Below, piece after piece: positions 56,579-64,000 of a stretch of DNA of 64,000 nt. The stretch's first letter is position 1. Each line of letters opens with the position of its first letter. The stretch is from Lachnospiraceae bacterium (GTDB lineage: Bacteria > Bacillota > Clostridia > Lachnospirales > Lachnospiraceae): the NCBI GenBank assembly GCA_024680675.1, contig JAILBX010000165.1, forward strand, positions 1-64,000, written 5' to 3'. The notes beneath the pieces were generated by a model. The model was not told the DNA's origin, made no database searches, and saw nothing but the letters and a program-made list of their open reading frames with translations. The position numbers were made by a program, and so were the translations under genes.

Positions 56579-57610
56579 TTAAGCCTCCTTCTTAAATTCC
56601 TTAAGCATATTTCTAAATCCCTTATGGAAATATATTCTATAACCGATGAGCAGGAGGGTAAATACCCTGATCCTGCCTTTCATAAACAAGCTGTAATCAT
56701 TTATATCCCTTTCATAAGAGACGTCAACCAAAAGGCTTTCTCCCATAATGGGATATACTAAAGCTAAAAGAGATAAAAGAGAACCCAGTTGATAGGAATC
56801 TTCCCTTCCAAGCTTCAAAATAAGCTTCATCTTTCCGGGCTTTATATGTCTTAAAAGCTTCCCTCCCTCAATAAGGAGATTATTCAACTGCTCTCTGGTA
56901 TTTTCCTTTCCAAAAAAATTTATGTAATAATCCGCATTCTCCAAAAGCTTCTTCAGTCTTTGAGTAATTTTTTTTATTTTCTCTTCAAAATCCTTAAAGA
57001 ATTCAAGCAGTTTTGTTAAATACTCTCCTATCCTCTCTGCAAGGCCTTCTTCAGAGGCTCCCTCTTCTTCAGAGTCCTCATCTTCCGTATCCGTCCTTCT
57101 GGTATCATCATCAGTAAAGGAGCCTTCTTCCATCTCTCCCTCAGCTCTTTTTTTATCCTCCAGGAATTGATCACTTTCAGGATCATAGCTTTCTATCTTA
57201 TATTCCGCTTCTGAGTCGTTTGGGATCTCAGGATCCTCCTCTGCCGCTTCAGCTTCTCTCTCCTCTGCACTTAGATCCTCTGCCTTCTCCCCATCCCTTC
57301 TCCTGTCTTTAAGGCTCTTTTTCAGGGGCTTTTTTTCTCTGTCATCCGGCTTCTTTTTTATTGTAAAAAAAAGAACCTTTATACAGTAGCTTATCTCCCC
57401 TTCATACCTGAACACTGCCCTTATACTCTTAAGAAAGAAGGATACTCCCAAATTTATATAGAAAATTCCGGGGTCGGCAGTTCTTTCGGAATCCACCCTG
57501 TACCTTATGGGAACAAAGAGTATTATGGATAAAAGGAGCAGAAGGGTCAGTATCAGACATAACAAGACTATTCCTATGATTTTAAGTATTAGAAGTACCG
57601 TCTCTAACAT
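56579..57610 (-). CDS. DUF2953-family membrane-anchored protein with long acidic linker
   Basis: N-terminal TM; LYPIMGESLLVDVSYERDINDYSLFMKGRIRVFTLLLIGYRIYFHKGFRNMLKEFKKEA; adjacent to gerW. Confidence 0.75.
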   Translation of the reverse strand: MLETVLLILKIIGIVLLCLILTLLLLLSIILFVPIRYRVDSERTADPGIFYINLGVSFFLKSIRAVFRYEGEISYCIKVLFFTIKKKPDDREKKPLKKSLKDRRRDGEKAEDLSAEEREAEAAEEDPEIPNDSEAEYKIESYDPESDQFLEDKKRAEGEMEEGSFTDDDTRRTDTEDEDSEEEGASEEGLAERIGEYLTKLLEFFKDFEEKIKKITQRLKKLLENADYYINFFGKENTREQLNNLLIEGGKLLRHIKPGKMKLILKLGREDSYQLGSLLSLLALVYPIMGESLLVDVSYERDINDYSLFMKGRIRVFTLLLIGYRIYFHKGFRNMLKEFKKEA

Positions 57611-57717
57611 AAATCATCCCGCATTCCAAATTTATATTTTAATAAAAGTCCTCTTATCCTACGATCATGATCTGCTATCCGATCAAAAGATCCAAGGTCT
57701 TTGCAAAAGCTGCCGGC

Positions 57718-58059
57718 TTAAATCCTCTTCCCTCGAAAGGTTAGTCTCATCTTTACTTCCTGTCTGAGGTTTTTTACACTGCCCTTTTTTTCATACAGCT
57801 CCATAACTATATCCCTTACCAGAGCATAGCATTCTCCGGGGCTTTCAGCCACACCGATGATAAAATGCTTTCTCTTCCTGAAATTCTTTTGTTTAAACAT
57901 GGCCGCCGGAATAAGATCAAATACATCTTTTTCATTAGATGAAAGCTCGATAAAGGTAACTCCCACCATTCCCCGGCCTGTAAGGAGCTTAAATTTGATC
58001 TTGTCGATATCTTTCTTTGTTTTTTCTGTTAAAAAGAGTCTGTCCGCATATCTTATCAT
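57718..58059 (-). CDS. Hypothetical protein
   Basis: 113 aa: MIRYADRLFLTEKTKKDIDKIKFKLLTGRGMVGVTFIELSSNEKDVFDLIPAAMFKQ; consistent with the coding strand of its neighbours. Confidence 0.6.
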   Translation of the reverse strand: MIRYADRLFLTEKTKKDIDKIKFKLLTGRGMVGVTFIELSSNEKDVFDLIPAAMFKQKNFRKRKHFIIGVAESPGECYALVRDIVMELYEKKGSVKNLRQEVKMRLTFRGKRI

Positions 58060-58326
58060 AGAGCTGCACCCTTTCCCTTCAAAAAAGCCTGATCAAAGGC
58101 TTTCTATTCCGGATCATCCTGAAGACTAATTATAGCATTTTCTCCTGTAGGCTTGCAAGTTTTTAAAGATTTAACATAAATACTTGTTGTGTTACTGAAA
58201 AACTGATAAAATGCTTGTGGTTTTTTTTAGAATAATGTAAAATTTATACAAAATGTGTGAAGTCTGAGGTATTTATTATTTTACCTCTATCAAAATTATT
58301 TTTAATTAAGCTTGGGGGTTATTCTT

Positions 58327-60159
58327 ATGTATCAGAAAACTGTGATCTACAAAAATGAAATGAACGAAAAAACCATGAGCTTCCTTAAAAGATATGTCAA
58401 GAGAGTTATAGGGAATCCGCCCGGCGTGTGTCCGATAGCGGTCCAGCTTTCTTTCCTTCAGAGTGCACATTCCCAAACCTGTGGTAAATGTGTTCCCTGT
58501 CGAGACGGTCTTGGGGAAGTTGAAATCATGCTTCAAAAAATAATGGAAGGAAAGGCCACTTCAAAAACCTTAGACGATATGATCGAATTGTGCCACATGA
58601 TAGAGGACACGGCAGATTGCGCCATAGGATATGAGGCTGCAAGAGTAGTTCTTGAAAGTATCGAATTGTTTAAGGACGAATATATGAGTCACATAAACAA
58701 TCACAGATGCCTTCCCGATGTAGGACAAAAGGTCCCCTGTATCTCCTACTGTCCCGCCCACGTGGACATACCTAACTATGTAGCTCTTATCGGTGAACAC
58801 AGATATGCTGATGCCATAAACTGTATCAGACTGGATAATCCTTTTCCCACAGCCTGTGCCTTCATATGTGAGCACCCCTGTGAGGAAAAATGTCGAAGAG
58901 ATCTTCTAGACAGCCCTATTAATATCCGCGGACTGAAGAAATTTGCGGTGGATCAGATTTCTGCCGATCAGGTAAAGGTTCCCGAGTGCAATGTGACGAC
59001 CGGAAAAAAGGTTGCTGTTATCGGAGGAGGCCCTTCAGGCCTTACTGCAGCCTACTATCTCTCTCTTATGGGTCATAAGGTTACAGTATTCGAAGAAAAG
59101 GAACATCTTGGGGGAATGCTTTATTACGGTATTCCTAACTATCGTCTTCCCAAGGACAGACTTGACCAGGATATTGCCGCTATTCTTTCAACCGGAAATA
59201 TCGAAATAAAATATAATACAAATATTCCTGATGATATAAGCATGGATACCGTTAGATCGGAATATGACGCCGTTTATATTTCTATCGGAGCCCAGGCCGG
59301 TAAGACTGTAAATGTTCCCGGTTCTGATGCCGACGGAGTTTATTCGGCTGTTGAAATGTTAGGAGAGATCGGCCGTGGCAACATCCCCGACTATACCGGA
59401 AAAAGGGTTGTTGTTGTTGGAGGCGGAAATGTGGCTATGGATGCTTCAAGAAGCGCCGTAAGATGTAACGCTGAAGAGGTTACAGTTATTTACAGAAGGC
59501 GTCAGGTTGATATGACTGCCCTTCCCTCCGAGATTCAGGGTGCCATCGAAGAAGGTGTTGAACTGCTTACATTGAATGCACCGGTATCTATTTCTGTTGA
59601 TAAGAAAAATAAGGTTAAGGGTTTCCGTATGCAGCCCCAGATCATTTCTCTCTACAGAAACGGTCAGCCCGGTGTAACTAAAGCCAATGCCGAAGAAAGA
59701 GAAATACCCTGCGAGGTTGTTCTTATGGCCATCGGCCAGGATATCGTATCCGGCCCCTTTAAAGAATATAACGTTGACGATAAAAGGAAGACCTTCAAAA
59801 CCGAATCCACAGCCAGAGTACCCGGATATGAAAATGTATTTGCAGGAGGCGACTGTGTCTTCGGACCGGCTACTGTTATTAAGGCTATCGGAGCCGGAAA
59901 GGTTGCCGCAATAAATATAGATAACTACCTAGGCTATCATCATAAGATATTGGGAGCCATTGATTACCCAGAGCCCAAGGCAAATGACCGTACCCATATA
60001 GGACGTGTTCATTTAACAGACCGCTCCGCCAGGGAAAGAAGGAAAAACTTTGATCCTGTGGAGAACGGAATGACCTATGACGAAGCTATGCAGGAATGCA
60101 GAAAATGTCTTCGCTGTGATCACTTTGGCTGCGGCGTAGTAGAAGGAGGCAGAATATGA
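58327..60159 (+). CDS. NuoF-type Fe-S domain fused to GltD-like FAD/NAD(P) oxidoreductase (FDH partner subunit)
   Basis: QTCGKCVPCRDGLGEVEIML...CAIGYEA then ACAFICEHPCEEKCRRDLLDSPINIRGLKKFA; VAVIGGGPSGLTAAYYLSLMGHKVTVFEEKEHLGGML. Confidence 0.88.
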   Translation: MYQKTVIYKNEMNEKTMSFLKRYVKRVIGNPPGVCPIAVQLSFLQSAHSQTCGKCVPCRDGLGEVEIMLQKIMEGKATSKTLDDMIELCHMIEDTADCAIGYEAARVVLESIELFKDEYMSHINNHRCLPDVGQKVPCISYCPAHVDIPNYVALIGEHRYADAINCIRLDNPFPTACAFICEHPCEEKCRRDLLDSPINIRGLKKFAVDQISADQVKVPECNVTTGKKVAVIGGGPSGLTAAYYLSLMGHKVTVFEEKEHLGGMLYYGIPNYRLPKDRLDQDIAAILSTGNIEIKYNTNIPDDISMDTVRSEYDAVYISIGAQAGKTVNVPGSDADGVYSAVEMLGEIGRGNIPDYTGKRVVVVGGGNVAMDASRSAVRCNAEEVTVIYRRRQVDMTALPSEIQGAIEEGVELLTLNAPVSISVDKKNKVKGFRMQPQIISLYRNGQPGVTKANAEEREIPCEVVLMAIGQDIVSGPFKEYNVDDKRKTFKTESTARVPGYENVFAGGDCVFGPATVIKAIGAGKVAAINIDNYLGYHHKILGAIDYPEPKANDRTHIGRVHLTDRSARERRKNFDPVENGMTYDEAMQECRKCLRCDHFGCGVVEGGRI

Positions 60160-62846
60160 TGGTAAACGTTACGATCGATGGAGCAAAAGTCAATATCGAT
60201 GATAAATTAACTATTTTAGAGCTTGCGAAATTTATGGATATAAGGGTTCCCACCCTTTGCTATTTAAAAAATGTAAATGAGATCGGTGCCTGCAAGATGT
60301 GCGTTGTAGAGGTTGAGGGTTATGACCATCTGGTTACCTCCTGTAATACACGCATTAAAGATGGCATGGTTATACATACATCCAGTGAAAGGGTAATAAA
60401 AGCACGTAAACAGGTGCTTAATATGCTTTTGGCAAAGCATAATATACATTGTTTTTCATGTGCAAAATCAGGTGACTGTACCCTTCAGGATCTGTCCAAT
60501 GAATATGAAATAACAGAATCCTGCTATAAAACCAACTACTCAGAGTTACCTGCTAAAATGGAAAATCCTTTCCTGACCTACTATCCCGACCTTTGTATAA
60601 ATTGCCAGCGTTGTGTAAGTACCTGTAATAGGCTGGCCGGCAACGGTGTCCTTCATAATTCAAAGCTGGGAATAAGAACTCTCATCGACGCACCCTTTGG
60701 CCCGGATTGGAAAGAGACCGATTGCGAATCCTGCGGCAACTGTGCCCAGGTATGCCCTACCGGTGCTCTTGTGGCAAAAAACAAGAAGAAATATCAGCCG
60801 GGTAAAATAAAGAAGGTTCTTACAACCTGTCCTCATTGTGCCACCGGCTGTCAGTACTACCTTATCGTTAAGGACAATACCATTGTGGATGTTGAACCGG
60901 CAAACGGTCCCTCCAATAAAAATCTTCTTTGCGTTAAGGGACGCTTTGGATCCTTCAACTTTGTTCATTCTCCCGAGAGATTAAAATACCCTCTCATCAA
61001 AAACCATGAGACCGGAGAATTCGAAAGAGCCAGCTGGGATGAGGCAATGGATCTTATCGCCTCTAAATTTAACCAGATCAAAAAGGAATACGGACCTGAC
61101 TCACTGGCAGGTTTTGCATGCTCCCGTTCACCCAATGAAGATATCTACATGCTTCAAAAGATGGTACGTTGTGCCTTTGGTACAAATAATGTTGATAACT
61201 GTGCCCGTGTATGTCACTCCGCTTCTGTTCACGGTCTTGCCATGACCTTAGGCAGCGGTGCCATGACAAATCCCATTGCAGATATTACCAATGATGTGGA
61301 TGTTATCATGCTTGTGGGCTCAAATCCCGAGGAGGCTCATCCTGTTGTTGGAATGCAGATAAGACAGGCTATAGCAAGAGGCACCAGACTCATAGTTGTT
61401 GATCCAAGAGATATAGGACTCTCTAAACAGGCAGACGTTCATTTAAAGCTTAAACCCGGTACCAATGTAGCTTTTGCAAACGGTATGATGAATGTTTTCA
61501 TCAATGAAGGACTTGTGGATGAAGAATTTGTAAGAACAAGAACAGAGGGCTTTGAGGAGCTTAAAAAGATCGTTATGGATTACACTCCCGAAAAGGTAGC
61601 TGAGATCTGCCATATCGACCCCGATCACTTAAGAGAAGCTGCTCTTATGTATGCTAAAGCCAATAAGGCTCCTATCATTTACTGCCTGGGTGTTACAGAG
61701 CATTCAACGGGAACAGAAGGTGTTATGTCTATGTCCAATATGGCAATGATGGTTGGAAAGTTAGGCAGAAGCGGCTGTGGAGTAAACCCTCTTCGTGGTC
61801 AGAATAATGTGCAGGGTGCCTGTGACATGGGTGCTATGCCCGGTCATTTTTCCGGTTACCAGAAGATCACCGATGAAACTGCCATGAAGAAATTTGAAAA
61901 GGCATGGGGTGTTGAGTTAAACAAAAAACCCGGTATTTTCGCTACAGATGTATTTCCTGCAGCTATTAAGAAAGAGATCCGCGGACTCTTTATCTTCGGA
62001 GAAGATCCCATAGTAACTGACGCGGACACTAACCATATAAGACACGCATTGGAAAGTCTTGACTTCTTTGTTGTTGACGATCTCTTCATGACCGAAACAG
62101 CTAAGATGGCTGATGTTGTACTTCCCGGAGTAAGCTATGCCGAAAAAGAAGGAACCTTCTCCAATACCGAAAGACGTGTACAGAGAGTAAGAAAAGCCGT
62201 TACCCTTGAAGGCGAAATGAGACTTGATACAGATATATTTATTGACCTTATGAACAGAATGGGCTATCCACAGCCAAGACTGAGCAGCGAAGAGATAATG
62301 GATGAGATCGCCTCTCTTACTCCAAGCTTTGGCGGTATAAGTCACAGACGTCTTGATCATGAGGGCGGACTTCAGTGGCCTTGTCCCGATAAATATCATC
62401 CGGGAACTCCCATACTGCATGTAGGTAAATTCGCCCGTGGTCTTGGATGGTTCTACCCTGCTGAATACATTCCAAGTATGGAATTACCGGATGAGGAATA
62501 TCCTTTCATCCTTATGACAGGCAGAATTCTGTACCACTACAATACTCGTGCCATGACCGGAAAGACTCCGGGACTTATGGAAAGAGAAGGTCACTCCTTT
62601 ATCGAGCTGAACTCAGAGGATGCTGCGAGATTAGGAATCAAGAACGGTGAAATGGTACATGCCGTATCAAGACGAGGTGAGATCAATACCACTGCCCGTG
62701 TAGGTGACAAGGTATCTCCCGGGGAGACCTGGATGCCCTTCCATTTCCCCGACGGTAATGCTAATACTTTAACAAATGCCGCACTGGATAAATATGCAAG
62801 AATTCCTGAGTACAAGGTTTGTGCAATAAGGGTAGAAAAAATATAA
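60156..62846 (+). CDS. fdhF: Formate dehydrogenase alpha subunit, Cys-type, with NuoG-like N-terminal Fe-S domains
   Basis: [2Fe-2S] CYLKNVNEIGACKMCVVEVEG; TTCPHCATGCQYYLIV; NNVDNCARVCHSASVHGL; LRGQNNVQGACDMGAMPG. Confidence 0.92.
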   Translation: MMVNVTIDGAKVNIDDKLTILELAKFMDIRVPTLCYLKNVNEIGACKMCVVEVEGYDHLVTSCNTRIKDGMVIHTSSERVIKARKQVLNMLLAKHNIHCFSCAKSGDCTLQDLSNEYEITESCYKTNYSELPAKMENPFLTYYPDLCINCQRCVSTCNRLAGNGVLHNSKLGIRTLIDAPFGPDWKETDCESCGNCAQVCPTGALVAKNKKKYQPGKIKKVLTTCPHCATGCQYYLIVKDNTIVDVEPANGPSNKNLLCVKGRFGSFNFVHSPERLKYPLIKNHETGEFERASWDEAMDLIASKFNQIKKEYGPDSLAGFACSRSPNEDIYMLQKMVRCAFGTNNVDNCARVCHSASVHGLAMTLGSGAMTNPIADITNDVDVIMLVGSNPEEAHPVVGMQIRQAIARGTRLIVVDPRDIGLSKQADVHLKLKPGTNVAFANGMMNVFINEGLVDEEFVRTRTEGFEELKKIVMDYTPEKVAEICHIDPDHLREAALMYAKANKAPIIYCLGVTEHSTGTEGVMSMSNMAMMVGKLGRSGCGVNPLRGQNNVQGACDMGAMPGHFSGYQKITDETAMKKFEKAWGVELNKKPGIFATDVFPAAIKKEIRGLFIFGEDPIVTDADTNHIRHALESLDFFVVDDLFMTETAKMADVVLPGVSYAEKEGTFSNTERRVQRVRKAVTLEGEMRLDTDIFIDLMNRMGYPQPRLSSEEIMDEIASLTPSFGGISHRRLDHEGGLQWPCPDKYHPGTPILHVGKFARGLGWFYPAEYIPSMELPDEEYPFILMTGRILYHYNTRAMTGKTPGLMEREGHSFIELNSEDAARLGIKNGEMVHAVSRRGEINTTARVGDKVSPGETWMPFHFPDGNANTLTNAALDKYARIPEYKVCAIRVEKI

Positions 62847-62867
62847 ACACATAATAGGAGGGAAGTT

Positions 62868-63509
62868 ATGCAGGATTACAAAAAGATTAATTATCCGACT
62901 AATAAGGACGTGGTTTTACGTTACATACCGGGGCATTTTATTACCCCTAACTCCCATGTAAATTATTACATGGATCTGACTGATATGAAGTCCAGACAAC
63001 GTGAAGCAAGAGCTACCGGTGAAGAGCTGGCTCAAAAATATATGGTTTCTGATCTTATAGATACCATATTATGTCTTAATGGTATGGAGGTTGTGGGCTC
63101 TTATCTTGCCAATAAGCTTACTAAGGCCGGAATGCTTTCTGCCAATACTCATCAGACCATCTATATCACCAGTCCGGAATATAATACCAGCGGACAGATG
63201 ATGTTCAGAGAAAATAACCAGCACATGATAAAGGGAAAAAGGGTTTTGATCCTTATCGATACGGCTACTACGGGAGCGACCTTAAAATCTGCTGTTGGAT
63301 CGGTCAGGTTCTATAAGGGGATTGTTGCCGGAGTTTCTGCTATCTTTACTGTTGCGGATAAGATCGAAGATATTTCCATAGATGCTTTATACACTACCAG
63401 AGATCTTCCCGACTATATCGGATATGCTTCGGATAACTGTGCAATGTGTAAAGCCGGAATACCTATAGACGCTTTTTGTAACGGTTTTGGCTACTCAACC
63501 CTTCAATAA
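62868..63509 (+). CDS. Orotate phosphoribosyltransferase-like protein
   Basis: KGKRVLILIDTATTGATLKSAVGSVRFYKGIVAGVSAIFTV; C-terminal CAMCKAGIPIDAFCNGFGYS; RBS aggaggga upstream. Confidence 0.8.
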   Translation: MQDYKKINYPTNKDVVLRYIPGHFITPNSHVNYYMDLTDMKSRQREARATGEELAQKYMVSDLIDTILCLNGMEVVGSYLANKLTKAGMLSANTHQTIYITSPEYNTSGQMMFRENNQHMIKGKRVLILIDTATTGATLKSAVGSVRFYKGIVAGVSAIFTVADKIEDISIDALYTTRDLPDYIGYASDNCAMCKAGIPIDAFCNGFGYSTLQ

Positions 63510-63537
63510 GGATCAGGAAGTAAAGAGCATTTACCAA

Positions 63538-63585
63538 TTACTTACAAAAAACCCTGTCAAAGACGACAGGGTTTTTTGTAAGTAA
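63538..63585. terminator. Bidirectional intrinsic terminator with perfect 21-bp stem
   Basis: TTACTTACAAAAAACCCTGTC-aaagac-GACAGGGTTTTTTGTAAGTAA between convergent genes. Confidence 0.92.
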
Positions 63586-63601
63586 TAAACTTTAGAATAA
63601 A

Positions 63602-63994
63602 TCAATTGGTTTTCATGATCACATCTATGACAACATAATCACCGCGTATTCCAATACGAACATCCTCAGCTATACTGGCTACAATGGATTTTTCCAACTC
63701 ATCCCAGGCCACGGCCTTATCTGAATCCTCTTCAATATCTGTATCGATGGAATCCTTATAATTGGAAAGAGACCAGCACATGGTATTCATAAAATCAGAT
63801 GCTCCTATATCACCCGGCATACCCATGAGCATAGCCGGAGATGCTGCTGAAACCCAAGCCTGGCTCACATCGGCAGAAGGCATAAGAAATGCAAGCTCAA
63901 AAGCCTCTCTTATCTTTCCCATTACTCCCTTGACTGACTCATTCTTACCGGATTTGGATATAGCTAAAAGTTCCTCTCTCTTTTGAATATTCAT
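63602..63994 (-). CDS. Hypothetical protein
   Basis: 130 aa: MNIQKREELLAISKSGKNESVKGVMGKIREAFELAFLMPSADVSQAWVSAASPAMLMGMPGD. Confidence 0.6.
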   Translation of the reverse strand: MNIQKREELLAISKSGKNESVKGVMGKIREAFELAFLMPSADVSQAWVSAASPAMLMGMPGDIGASDFMNTMCWSLSNYKDSIDTDIEEDSDKAVAWDELEKSIVASIAEDVRIGIRGDYVVIDVIMKTN

Positions 63995-64000
63995 AAAGGT

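Noticed and set aside
61917-62420. 167-aa minus-strand ORF
   Set aside because: Antisense to fdhF; composition typical of reverse-strand artefacts.
1-64000. CRISPR array, prophage or defence island
   Set aside because: No regularly spaced direct repeats, integrase, phage structural or nuclease/methylase cluster was found; the region is housekeeping in character.

Overview
This 64 kb window has the layout of a chromosomal core region from a low-GC Firmicute (Clostridia, Lachnospiraceae-like by gene content and synteny). About 50 consecutive genes from ~1.1 to ~54.6 kb are almost all on the minus strand. Modules seen: lexA; rsfS-yqeK-nadD-yhbY-obgE-rpmA-prp-rplU; a GT-C/flavoprotein pair; rluD-lspA-aroB; sepF-yggS-HlyD-like; dacF-like/mgsA/rodA/minC/mrdA/mreDCB/radC; a TPR-trypsin-like protease; an ynbB-like PLP gene-miaA-mutL-mutS; the TIGR03936/TIGR03960-type radical-SAM pair; a partial his operon (hisZ-G-D-B-IE); recU; pepD; coaD-rsmD; a type IIA topoisomerase pair; recG-fakA-like-asp23; rpmB; gerW/DUF2953; and a plus-strand operon with a Cys-type formate dehydrogenase and a PRTase-like gene. 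I saw no rRNA, tRNA or CRISPR array and no complete mobile element. I found no convincing wholly new multi-gene system. The observations most worth a second look are: (1) an MreB homologue with altered catalytic residues, in the same cluster as a MinC that lacks minD/minE neighbours and has a changed RSGQ motif; (2) a degenerate HisF/HisA-like barrel fused to HisIE; (3) a LexA-box-embedded promoter firing leftward from lexA into a strongly structured region at the window edge; (4) a tandem array of terminator-like repeats in which one stop codon lies inside a terminator stem-loop; (5) a possible frameshifted small membrane protein. Coordinates come from the ORF track, with start codons adjusted by RBS or homology where stated. 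Family names come from motif recognition, not searches.
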